In this document: piece by piece, positions 1-5,908 of the stretch
Layout of the letters: every line of letters begins with the position of its first letter
Numbering within the stretch: position 1 is the stretch's first letter
Origin: Faecalibacterium sp. UBA7177
GTDB taxonomy: Bacteria; Bacillota; Clostridia; Oscillospirales; Ruminococcaceae
Direction of reading: 5' to 3'
Assembly: GCA_002491225.1 (NCBI GenBank)
Contig: DKVN01000153.1
Location: forward strand, 1 to 6,122
DNA length: 6,122 nt
The notes under the pieces: generated by a model
The model's database searches: none
Seen by the model: the letters and a program-made list of their open reading frames with translations, nothing else
Told to the model about the DNA's origin: nothing
Made by a program: the position numbers and the translations under genes

Positions 1-582
1 CGCCCGCGAGAGGTTATACACCGCATCCTTGTGGGCCACCTGCTGGGGCAGGGCCGCGCGGGCCTTCTCGGTCAGCAGCTTAAAGTTGGGGATAAAGGCC
101 GCGAAGGCGAGGTCGGGGCTGATCTTTTTTTTGACGCTGTACACCTGGCCCTCGTCGTAGGCGCTGGCCACAAAGCCGCCCAGCATGGCCGGGGCCACAT
201 TGTCCGGATGGCCCTCGATGGCGGTGGCCAGGGTGAGCATCTGGCGCGGGGTCATCGGCCCGCCCAGCATGGCGTTGGCCCCGAGGATGCCCGCCACGAT
301 GCAGGCCGAGCTTGAGCCGAGGCCCCGCGCCATCGGGATGGCGTTGGTCTGGGTGATGCGCAGGCCGGGCAGGGGCTTATCCAGCTGGTCGAACACCGTC
401 TTGACCGAGCGGTAGACGAGGTTCGAGGGGCCGCGCGGGATGATCGAGCCGTCGGCCGAGAGGATCTCGAGCCGGTCGCTTTGCTCAAACTGCACCGTGT
501 TGTACAGGGATACCGCGAGGCCCAGTGAGTCAAACCCCGCGCCCACGTTGGCGCTGGTGGCGGGCACTGTCACCCTGATCAT
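1..582 (-). CDS. thrB: Homoserine kinase, C-terminus cut by window edge
   Basis: This cytosolic GHMP-family kinase uses ATP to phosphorylate L-homoserine to O-phosphohomoserine, the step before threonine synthase. The window holds the first 194 codons; the family is usually about 300 residues, so roughly the last third lies beyond position 1. Visible motifs are the N-terminal PATSANVGAGFDSLG (residues 7-21), the ATP-binding glycine/serine loop PMARGLGSSSA (83-93) and EGHPDNVAPA (123-132), all classic for ThrB. The ATG at 582 is chosen because AAGGGGG lies 9 nt upstream and the product then begins MIRVTVPA. An in-frame ATG at 591 directly abuts that SD and is less likely. The start lies 15 nt after the hom stop, so the SD overlaps the end of hom and the two are surely co-transcribed and possibly translationally coupled. 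No frameshift is visible in the part present. Confidence 0.97.
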   Translation of the reverse strand, partial: MIRVTVPATSANVGAGFDSLGLAVSLYNTVQFEQSDRLEILSADGSIIPRGPSNLVYRSVKTVFDQLDKPLPGLRITQTNAIPMARGLGSSSACIVAGILGANAMLGGPMTPRQMLTLATAIEGHPDNVAPAMLGGFVASAYDEGQVYSVKKKISPDLAFAAFIPNFKLLTEKARAALPQQVAHKDAVYNLSRA

Positions 583-597
583 GCTGCCCATCCCCCT

Positions 598-1827
598 TTA
601 CCCGTCCATCCGGCGCAGGATCAGCAGGCTGCCGCCCGCCGCCGTCGCCTCCTTGCGCAGTGCGTCGAGCCCTGCGGTGTCCATGCTGTTGGCAAGATAG
701 ATGATATCCTCGCCCAGCGCCCCGGCCATCGGGCGGCCGGGGCCGCAGAGGGGGGGCAGCTGCTGCAGGCTGAGGCCGCTTACCCGCACATAATATGCCG
801 CGGGGGCCGGGTCGGTGAGGGATGCGCGGCTGGGCGGGGCGGGCTGCCAGAAGAGGCTGTCGTGCACCGCCGCGCCGTACCGCAGCGCCATGACGGCATC
901 TGCCGCCACCGCGCTGGCGGTGGCCAGCTTGCCCGCGCCCTTGCCGTAAAAGAGCACCTCGCCCAGCATATCGCCGGTGAGCTGCACCGCATTAAAAACG
1001 TCATCCACCCCATATAGGCGGCTGCTTTCCGGCACCAGCATCGGCTCGATACCGGCGGAAAGGCCGCCGTTTTCGGCAAAGCGGGCGTGGGCGATCAGCT
1101 TAATGGCGCAGCCCAGCCGGTTTGCGGCCGCGATGTCCTTTGCCTCGATGCCCCGGATGCCGCGGGTGGGGATCTCTTCCGGGCGCACCTGCACCCCGCC
1201 CGCGATGCTGGCGAGGATGGCCAGCTTGCGGGCGGCGTCGATGCCGTCGAGATCGTCCGAGGGGTCGCGGGTCTCGGCGTAGCCCAGCTGCTGGGCCAGC
1301 CGGAGGGCCTCGGCGAACTCCATCTGCTCGCTGGCCATTTTGGTGAGGATAAAGTTGGTGGTGCCGTTGACGATGCCCTGCACCGCGGTGATGCGGTTGG
1401 CCGCCATGCTCTGGAACATCGGGGCGATCAGCGGGGTGCCGCCGCCCACGCTGGCCTCAAACAAAAAGGCCGCGCCGTTTTGTTTGGCCAGGGCCAGCAG
1501 CTCGGCCCCGTGGGTGGCAACCAGCTCCTTGTTGCTGGTGGCGACGCTGCGCCCGCTGGCCAGCGCCAGTTTGACATACGGGTAGGCGTATTTGGTGCCG
1601 CCGATCGTCTCCACCACCACCCGGACCTCGAGGTCGCTGAGGATGGTGTCGATCTCGCGCACAAAGAGGGCCGCGTCCGGGTGGGATGAAAAATCCCGCA
1701 CGTCGAGGATATACTTGACCTCCACCGCCTCGCCCGCGCGCTGCCGGATGAGCGACGCATTCTGCCGCAGCACCTCCAGCACCCCGCTGCCCACCGTGCC
1801 AAAGCCCAGGATCGCGATCTTTGCCAT
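598..1827 (-). CDS. hom: Homoserine dehydrogenase with a reduced C-terminal ACT-like tail
   Basis: This NAD(P)H-dependent enzyme reduces L-aspartate 4-semialdehyde to L-homoserine, the branch point to threonine and methionine. The product has 409 residues. The Rossmann loop GFGTVGSG is at 8-15. ATSNKELVATHG (96-107) carries Lys100, at the position of a catalytic lysine. GIVNGTTNFI is at 151-160, and DPSDDLDGIDAARK (188-201) supplies Asp197 and Lys201, with the spacing of the yeast catalytic pair Asp219/Lys223. GKGAG (296-300) and ATASAVAAD (302-310) follow. Residues about 343-409 begin YYVRVSG like an ACT domain, but the usual D-x-PG-V-L segment is absent and the tail is only about 65 residues. 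The ATG at 1827 is chosen because GGGAGG lies 8 nt upstream and the Rossmann strand follows at once. A 12-residue upstream extension to 1863 would run through that SD. The gene is second in the operon, 112 nt after pheB. Confidence 0.97.
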   Translation of the reverse strand: MAKIAILGFGTVGSGVLEVLRQNASLIRQRAGEAVEVKYILDVRDFSSHPDAALFVREIDTILSDLEVRVVVETIGGTKYAYPYVKLALASGRSVATSNKELVATHGAELLALAKQNGAAFLFEASVGGGTPLIAPMFQSMAANRITAVQGIVNGTTNFILTKMASEQMEFAEALRLAQQLGYAETRDPSDDLDGIDAARKLAILASIAGGVQVRPEEIPTRGIRGIEAKDIAAANRLGCAIKLIAHARFAENGGLSAGIEPMLVPESSRLYGVDDVFNAVQLTGDMLGEVLFYGKGAGKLATASAVAADAVMALRYGAAVHDSLFWQPAPPSRASLTDPAPAAYYVRVSGLSLQQLPPLCGPGRPMAGALGEDIIYLANSMDTAGLDALRKEATAAGGSLLILRRMDG

Positions 1828-1867
1828 CTGCCATTCCTCCCTGTTTGGGGTTCTATTTCCCATTCCC

Positions 1868-1917
1868 GCGGCCTTTTTTCAAAGGTTCAAAGGCCGCCTT
1901 TGGCGCTCTGCCGCGCC
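1868..1917 (-). promoter_or_regulatory. Competing hairpins in the pheB-hom gap
   Basis: The 112-nt gap between pheB and hom contains a 9-bp inverted repeat, GCGGCCTTT/AAAGGCCGC (1868-1876 with 1889-1897, 12-nt loop). One arm can instead form CAAAGG-CGG-CCTTTG (1888-1902) with a triloop. A third small hairpin is GGCGC/GCGCC (1902-1906 with 1913-1917). On the transcribed strand CCTTTGAA occurs twice in tandem, so the downstream AAAGG arm has two possible partners. No U-run follows in either direction, so this is not a standard terminator. It lies about 40 nt upstream of the hom start and could affect mRNA processing or hom translation. That role is inference; only the base pairing is seen. Confidence 0.45.
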
Positions 1918-1939
1918 GCCCTGCATCACGCCGCGCCGC

Positions 1940-2365
1940 TCAGGCCCCGCGGTGTACCTCGACCACCGTGTGCTGGCGGGCCAGCTGCAGCAGCATCTCG
2001 TCCACGCTCATCTGCATGGTGCCGGTGCGGATGGACACCGCCACCTGCGCCGCGCCGTTTTCCGGCGTGGCCTGGTTGATGGTGACGATGCTGGCCCCCG
2101 CCGCCGAGATGCCGGCCAAAAGCGACTGCAGCGCCCCGGTCTCGTCCAGCAATGTCGCCAGCACCGTGATGATCTCGCGGCTGTTTTCGGCGTCAAAGAT
2201 ACAGTCCTTATACTTATAAAACGCGCTGCGGCTCAGCCCCACCTGGCGGGCCGCCACCGAGATGTTGCGGGCCGCGCCGCTGGCCAGAAGCTCCTTGGCC
2301 TTGAGCACCTTGAGGAACACCTCGGGCAGCACCGCGGCGTCCACCAGAAGAAACCGTCGTTCCAT
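1940..2365 (-). CDS. pheB: PheB/UPF0735-type ACT domain protein
   Basis: This small cytosolic protein (141 residues from the ATG) has the two-part plan of the UPF0735/PheB family. A short N-terminal helical part includes an HTH-like stretch, NISVAARQVGLSRSAFYKYK (34-53). An ACT domain follows from about residue 64, with LLDETGALQSLLAGIS (72-87) and ASIVTINQ (91-98). ACT domains bind amino acids to control enzymes or transcription; no ligand can be read from the sequence. The family is usually about 145-150 residues, so this copy looks complete. As first gene of the operon with hom and thrB it is a candidate sensor for the aspartate pathway (inference). The start is uncertain. GAGGGGTGA lies 14 nt before the ATG at 2365 but only 8 nt before an in-frame TTG at 2371, while a GTG at 2380 overlaps the SD. 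I use the ATG because homologues begin close to the ERRF residues. Confidence 0.93.
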   Translation of the reverse strand: MERRFLLVDAAVLPEVFLKVLKAKELLASGAARNISVAARQVGLSRSAFYKYKDCIFDAENSREIITVLATLLDETGALQSLLAGISAAGASIVTINQATPENGAAQVAVSIRTGTMQMSVDEMLLQLARQHTVVEVHRGA

Positions 2366-2411
2366 AGGCAAGCTGTTCACCCCTCATGCACATTGTGTAT
2401 GCAACGGGAAT

Positions 2412-2441
2412 ACTATACCATTTTCACCCCGCAGATGGCAA
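2412..2441 (-). promoter_or_regulatory. Sigma-A-like promoter of the pheB-hom-thrB operon
   Basis: On the minus strand TTGCCA (2441-2436, five of six bases of TTGACA) is followed after 18 nt by TATAGT (2417-2412, five of six bases of TATAAT), with an upstream TGG that resembles a partial extended -10. Transcription would start near 2405, giving a leader of about 40 nt. That is too short for a T-box or other known large riboswitch, so this end shows no amino-acid riboswitch. Confidence 0.7.
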
Positions 2442-2443
2442 GA

Positions 2444-2458
2444 GCGCGGGGCCCGCGC
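2444..2458. repeat. 15-bp GC dyad beside the operon -35 box
   Basis: GCGCGGG and CCCGCGC form a perfect 7-bp inverted repeat around one central base, ending 2 bp upstream of the -35 hexamer. An A/T tract (about 2461-2470) lies just beyond. The position suits an operator or activator site. In a GC-rich genome such a dyad may also be chance, and no cognate regulator gene is in the window. Confidence 0.4.
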
Positions 2459-2518
2459 GCAAAAATTTTAGCAAACGCACAAAATCATTGCACGAAAAAG
2501 CGGATGCTTTTGCTGTCA

Positions 2519-2570
2519 GCGTCAAAAAACGCCGGAGGGCTCGCGGGGGGCTCTCCGGCGTTTTTGACGC
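2519..2570 (-). terminator. Near-symmetric intrinsic terminator after the PBP gene
   Basis: CGCCGGAG (2530-2537) pairs with CTCCGGCG (2553-2560) around a 15-nt GC-rich loop. The flanks extend the symmetry: GCGTC plus six A on the left, five T plus GACGC on the right. Read on the minus strand the stem is followed by six U, about 40 nt after the PBP stop, which fits an intrinsic terminator. Read on the plus strand it is followed by five U, so it could work both ways and shield the pheB promoter from the PBP transcription unit. Confidence 0.9.
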
Positions 2571-2602
2571 TGTTTCGCAAAGCTGGGGCGTATGCTGTGG
2601 GC

Positions 2603-5242
2603 TTACTCGGTGTGGATGGCGGTACACACGCCGGGCATATTGTCCTTGGTGTAGTAGCCGGTGCCGGTGCGCGGGCAGGCCCCGCTGGCGATGTCTCCGG
2701 TGTCGGCGCAGTAGGTCTGGCGCACCACGTTTTCATCGTCGGTGGGGAAGGCCTTGAACTCGAGATCCGCCTGCACCCGCTCCATCAGGGTCTTCCAGGC
2801 GACCTGGGTCGGCTTGCCGCTGGTGGTGTGGCCCTCAAGCGAGCGGTCGCTCATATCAAAGGGCTTGTCAAAGCCCCACCAGACCGAGGTGACATAGTAG
2901 GGGGTCAGGCCCACAAAGGTAAAGTCGCGGTAGTTGCTGGCGGTGCCGGTTTTGCCCACCGCGTCCATCTCGCCCTCGGGGGTCATGCCGCTGGCGGTGC
3001 CGCCGCTGGTCATGACATTGCGCAGCAGCCGGTTCATGATCATGGCGGTGGAGGGCTGGATGGCCTGGGTGCGGCTGATCTTGCTGGCCACGTCCATATA
3101 GGGGTCGCCGTTGGCGTCGGTGACCTCGGTGTAGAGGTGCGGGGTGACATACACGCCGCCGTTGCCGAACATCTGGTAGGCCGCGGCCAGCTGGATGGGG
3201 GTGACGCCGCCGCCCTGGCCGCCCAGCACGATGGGGCTGTAGTCGTTGTCGGTGGGGGCGAGGTCCTCAAGGTGGAGGGTATCGTGGGCAAAGTTGTACA
3301 TGTTGTCCACCCCCACCGTGCTGCCCACCCAGACCGCCACCGTGTTGAGGGATTTGGCCAGCGCGTTGCAAAGCAGCACGTTTGTGCCGCTGGCCGCGCC
3401 GGAGAAGTTGTCCGGCCAGTCGCGCCAGACATCGTCGCGGGCGAGGGCGCGGGGGTCGTTGATGCCGCCGAACTGGTTGACAAAGTTGGATTTGAGCACC
3501 TTTTTGTCCGCCGCGGCATAGAACGGGATGTCGCTCATCAAAGAGGAGTAGTTGAGGGTGCCGTAGTCGATGGCAAGGCTGTAGGCCGCGATCGGCTTCA
3601 TGCTCGAACCGGTCTGCCGGGCGACAAAGGCGCGGTTGAGCCCGAGGTCGACCGTCTTTTCGCCCAGCCCCCCCACCAGCGCCACCACCTCGCCGTCATA
3701 GTTGAGGGTGGCCATGGCCGACTGGGTGCGCACCCAGCGGTAGTAGAGGGTGTTGCCCTCCTCGTCGGTGCTGGTCTTCCGGGTGCCGTCCTCGTTCATC
3801 ACCAGGCGGTCGCCGTCCTGGATCTGGTTTTCGGTGATCTCCTCCTCGCGCCAGAGCGGGGCGAAGAACTCGTCGTCCGCGTTGAGCATGATCTCCTCCA
3901 TCTGCTGCTGCACGAAGGGATCGACCGTGGCGTACACCCGCAGGCCGCTGTTGTAGATGACGTTGAGCGCCTGGCTCTCGCCCTCCCAGCCGTTCTCCTC
4001 GTTGATGTCCTGGATCAGCTGCTGGATGATGGCGTCGGTGAAGTAGGAGTTGTTGCTGGTATGGGTGACGACCTTGTCGGTCTGCCCCTCGACCAGCTCG
4101 AGCGGGGAGTTGACCGCCTGCTGGTACTCGAGCTCGGTGATCTTGCCCTGCTGATACATAAAGTAGAGCACGTCATTGCGGCGGGTGAGATGCTCCTCGG
4201 GGTTCCAGTAGGGGTCGTACTGGGTGGGGTTTTTGGTGACGGCGGCGATGGATGCGCACTCCTGCAGCGAGAGGTCGCCCAGGCTCTTGCCAAAGTAGAC
4301 GTCCGCGCCCGCCCGCACCCCGGCGATCTGCCCGGTGAGGCTGATGGTGTTGAGGTAGGCCTCGAGGATCATGTCCTTGGAGTAGCGGTTTTCGAGGCCG
4401 ATGGCGCGGAAGATCTCGCGCACCTTGCGCATTGGGCTCTGGTCATCGTCGCCGGTGATGTTCTTGATCAGCTGCTGGTCGATGGTCGAAGCGCCCTGCT
4501 CGGTGTCGTACAGCCGCAGTGCGCCGCCGCTGACCCGGTTGAGCACCAGGTTGATGGTGGCCGAGAGGGTGCGCTTGAAGTTGACGCCGGGGTGCTCGTA
4601 GAAGGTCTTGTCCTCGGTGCAGATGAAGGCCCATTTGAGGTCGTCCGGTATCTCGTCAAGATACGCCCAGATGCGGTTGTTGTCCCGGCTCAGGGTGTCG
4701 TAGACGACCCAGTTGTCCGGGTTGTCATGGTCGCGGGCGTAGATGATGGTGGTGTAGGCCAGATCCATGTTGTCCAAATCGAGCAGGTCGGCATCCGCCG
4801 CGGTCTCCCGCACCACATACATGCTCAGCAGCACGGCCGCCACGCTGCCCAGCATGACGCACAGGCAGCCCATGCAGACGCAGAAGCGCCAGAAGAAGCT
4901 CCAGATCCGCCCGGCCACCGAGCGCTTTTTCTTTTTGGGGCCGCGGAGCGGCTGGCCGGAGCCGCCGGTGCCGCCCGTGCCGCCGGTATTCGCGCCCGCT
5001 GTGCGCGGGGCGCTGGTGCTGGCATGGCTGGCGCTGCTGCGGCCGGTGCTGCTGCTGGCGCTGGCAGTACCGGCGCGGCTGCCCGATGCATGGGCCGCCC
5101 CGCTGCCCGCGCGGCTGGGCGCGGCGTGCTGGGCGGACGAGTGCCCGGCCGCGGCATGCTGCGCGGGCGCCGCGTGCTGCGCGCCGGAATGCCCGGCCGC
5201 GTGCTGGGGCCCGGCGCTGCCGCTGGTATTGATCCTGCGCAC
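2603..5242 (-). CDS. Class A penicillin-binding protein (glycosyltransferase/transpeptidase)
   Basis: This bifunctional peptidoglycan synthase polymerises lipid II and cross-links the stem peptides outside the membrane. From the GTG start it has 879 residues. Residues 1-107 are a cytoplasmic Ala/Ser/His/Gly-rich tail ending in KKKK. A membrane helix spans about 113-142 and contains Cys121, 123, 126 and 128. The GT51 domain shows EDKTFYEHPG (210-219, Glu210 catalytic), GASTIDQQLIKN (250-261), RKVREIFRAIGLE (272-284) and KDMILEAYLN (289-298). The transpeptidase shows SSMK (546-549, catalytic Ser546), SLN (631-633) and KTGT (764-767), so both activities look intact. The C-terminal tail has Cys845, 856 and 873, a pattern common in Firmicutes PBP1 tails. 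The GTG at 5242 is the only conventional in-frame start and has no SD. Translation may begin at ATC 5275, adding 11 residues. The gene is monocistronic, between its own promoter and a terminator. Confidence 0.96.
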   Translation of the reverse strand: MRRINTSGSAGPQHAAGHSGAQHAAPAQHAAAGHSSAQHAAPSRAGSGAAHASGSRAGTASASSSTGRSSASHASTSAPRTAGANTGGTGGTGGSGQPLRGPKKKKRSVAGRIWSFFWRFCVCMGCLCVMLGSVAAVLLSMYVVRETAADADLLDLDNMDLAYTTIIYARDHDNPDNWVVYDTLSRDNNRIWAYLDEIPDDLKWAFICTEDKTFYEHPGVNFKRTLSATINLVLNRVSGGALRLYDTEQGASTIDQQLIKNITGDDDQSPMRKVREIFRAIGLENRYSKDMILEAYLNTISLTGQIAGVRAGADVYFGKSLGDLSLQECASIAAVTKNPTQYDPYWNPEEHLTRRNDVLYFMYQQGKITELEYQQAVNSPLELVEGQTDKVVTHTSNNSYFTDAIIQQLIQDINEENGWEGESQALNVIYNSGLRVYATVDPFVQQQMEEIMLNADDEFFAPLWREEEITENQIQDGDRLVMNEDGTRKTSTDEEGNTLYYRWVRTQSAMATLNYDGEVVALVGGLGEKTVDLGLNRAFVARQTGSSMKPIAAYSLAIDYGTLNYSSLMSDIPFYAAADKKVLKSNFVNQFGGINDPRALARDDVWRDWPDNFSGAASGTNVLLCNALAKSLNTVAVWVGSTVGVDNMYNFAHDTLHLEDLAPTDNDYSPIVLGGQGGGVTPIQLAAAYQMFGNGGVYVTPHLYTEVTDANGDPYMDVASKISRTQAIQPSTAMIMNRLLRNVMTSGGTASGMTPEGEMDAVGKTGTASNYRDFTFVGLTPYYVTSVWWGFDKPFDMSDRSLEGHTTSGKPTQVAWKTLMERVQADLEFKAFPTDDENVVRQTYCADTGDIASGACPRTGTGYYTKDNMPGVCTAIHTE
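5117..5212 (-). repeat. Coding repeats for the His/Ala-rich PBP tail
   Basis: These codons encode residues 11-42 of the PBP. GHS(G/S)AQHAAP occurs twice (residues 17-26 and 33-42) and QHAA four times (13-16, 22-25, 28-31 and 38-41). The repeats sit in the part predicted to stay in the cytoplasm. Such tracts change length easily by slippage, so this stretch may vary between strains. Confidence 0.75.
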
Positions 5243-5272
5243 CGGGCGCGGATCACGGGGATCATTGGTAGC

Positions 5273-5290
5273 GATAAAAACCGCCTCCCT
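5273..5290 (-). promoter_or_regulatory. Strong SD with an ATC codon at the expected start position
   Basis: AGGGAGG (5290-5284) is followed after 8 nt by ATC GCT ACC AAT GAT, in frame with the PBP. The in-frame TGA lies at 5308-5306, and no ATG, GTG or TTG occurs between it and the GTG at 5242. The 11 codons from ATC read I/M-ATNDPRDPRP, a plausible continuation into VRRIN. Five of the seven codons after ATC end in T, unlike the G/C-ending codons in the rest of the gene; low GC just after a start is typical of initiation regions. The site therefore looks like the real start, either as a rare ATC initiator or as an ATG changed by mutation or sequencing error. Confidence 0.6.
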
Positions 5291-5415
5291 TGCTTTTGAA
5301 ACTGCTCAAAGCACACCCATGCCGCCCTTGGGGCCGCCGGGTGCGCCGGGAATGTCGATCGCATCTCCTCCCCGCGGGCCTGGGGCGGCCGGCACGGGGC
5401 TCGAGATCGGCAACT
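5276..5415 (-). other. Long 5' leader of the PBP transcript
   Basis: Between the predicted transcription start (about 5415) and the PBP SD lies a GC-rich leader of about 125-140 nt. It holds a second SD-like GGGGAGGAG (5373-5365) directly abutting an ATG (5364), too close for good initiation. That ATG opens a frame overlapping the PBP in another phase, which I do not believe is coding. In the PBP phase a short open stretch rich in Gly and Pro ends at the TGA 5308-5306. No known riboswitch was recognised. The rest of the divergent region, 5431-5550, holds no feature I can support apart from weak A/T-rich patches. Confidence 0.4.
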
Positions 5416-5421
5416 GAGCTT

Positions 5422-5430
5422 ATTATAGCA
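5422..5430 (-). promoter_or_regulatory. Extended -10 promoter for the PBP gene
   Basis: TGC TATAAT on the minus strand is a consensus -10 hexamer with the TG extension, in the divergent intergenic region. No good -35 lies 16-18 nt upstream (the best is TGTACT at 5451-5446), which is tolerable for extended -10 promoters. Transcription would begin near 5415. Confidence 0.65.
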
Positions 5431-5550
5431 CAGACTGCCGGCAAAAGTACAGACAGAGAGGTGTGAAAATCGCGACAGCTGATGCGCCCCGCCCGCTTTC
5501 GCCTGTAAAACCACCGCATAAACCGCCCCCCAGCGGCCCATGCTGTATCC

Positions 5551-5579
5551 AAAAGGGGGCAAAGAGCCCCCGAAAAAAC
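5551..5579 (+). promoter_or_regulatory. GC hairpin just before the SD of the plus-strand gene
   Basis: GGGGGC (5555-5560) and GCCCCC (5566-5571) form a 6-bp stem with an AAAGA loop, followed by GAAAAAA and then the SD GAGGTGA (5580-5586). In the plus transcript it is a 5'-UTR hairpin about 10 nt before the SD. Read on the minus strand it is followed by TTTT and would resemble a weak terminator, so it may instead stop antisense transcription entering from the right. I could not identify a convincing plus-strand promoter upstream of it. Confidence 0.45.
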
Positions 5580-5591
5580 GAGGTGATCATC

Positions 5592-5897
5592 ATGCGCAGG
5601 CAATGGTTTTGGATGCTGGCCGCGCTCTGCGGCACGGCGCTGGCGGTGAGCATCGTCTGGATGGCGGGCCCGGCGCTGCGCCCGCAGCCCGAGGGGCAAA
5701 CCGCGCCGCCCCCCTATCTGCTGCGGGACGAGGGCGGACGGGTCGCCCTTTACCGGCAGGGCGAGGAGGCCCCGGTGCAGGTGTACGAGGTGTACACCCA
5801 CCTGTTGCCCGAGCCGGACGTGCTGAGCCTGCAGCAGGGCATCCCGGTTGAGAGCGAGGAGCAGCTGGCCCGGCTGCTGGAGGATCTGGGGCTGTAG
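5592..5897 (+). CDS. Small single-pass membrane protein, BofC C-terminal-like
   Basis: The product has 101 residues. An N-terminal MRRQ is followed by a hydrophobic helix at about 6-26 (signal anchor or uncleaved signal), a Pro-rich linker (29-41) and a compact domain at 42-101. That domain reads YLLRDEGGRVALYRQG, then LLPEPDVLSLQQGIPVESEEQLARLLEDLGL. The pattern 'yllr...g.valy' followed by 'LP..D...L..GI.v.s.eeL..LLED' matches a small protein common in Clostridia that resembles the BofC C-terminal domain. I recall this from family knowledge and it is not a database result. In Bacillus, BofC restrains SpoIVB in sigma-K signalling; no such role can be read here. The ATG at 5592 is chosen because GAGGTGA lies 5 nt upstream. 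A GTG at 5463 in the same frame would add 43 residues without character and would place the hairpin inside the gene. It is divergent from the PBP gene. Confidence 0.82.
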   Translation: MRRQWFWMLAALCGTALAVSIVWMAGPALRPQPEGQTAPPPYLLRDEGGRVALYRQGEEAPVQVYEVYTHLLPEPDVLSLQQGIPVESEEQLARLLEDLGL

Positions 5898-5908
5898 GCC
5901 CGATCCCG

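Noticed and set aside
1828..1863. Twelve-residue upstream extension of homoserine dehydrogenase
   Set aside because: The extension would translate through the GGGAGG SD that serves the ATG at 1827, and the family begins at the Rossmann strand.
1592..5299. 1235-codon open frame on the plus strand, antisense to hom, pheB and the PBP gene
   Set aside because: It lies opposite three genes with clear catalytic or family motifs, has Gly/Ala/Val/His-rich composition typical of the complement of GC-ending codons, and shows no domain and no SD. It is a GC-bias artefact.
5357..5373. Second SD-plus-ATC pair (GGAGG 5371-5367, ATC 5359) upstream of the PBP
   Set aside because: The frame closes after about 17 codons at a TGA and has no supporting features. 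GATC-containing codons are common in this sequence, so this is probably chance.
4825..5562. 245-codon minus-strand frame overlapping the PBP N-terminus
   Set aside because: It is out of phase with the PBP, Arg/Ala/Pro-rich, and crosses the promoter and leader. The PBP phase carries the conserved domains.
5463..5591. GTG at 5463 as the start of the small membrane protein
   Set aside because: GAGG abuts the GTG with almost no spacing, the added 43 residues look like translated UTR, and the ATG at 5592 has an ideal SD and directly precedes the hydrophobic helix.
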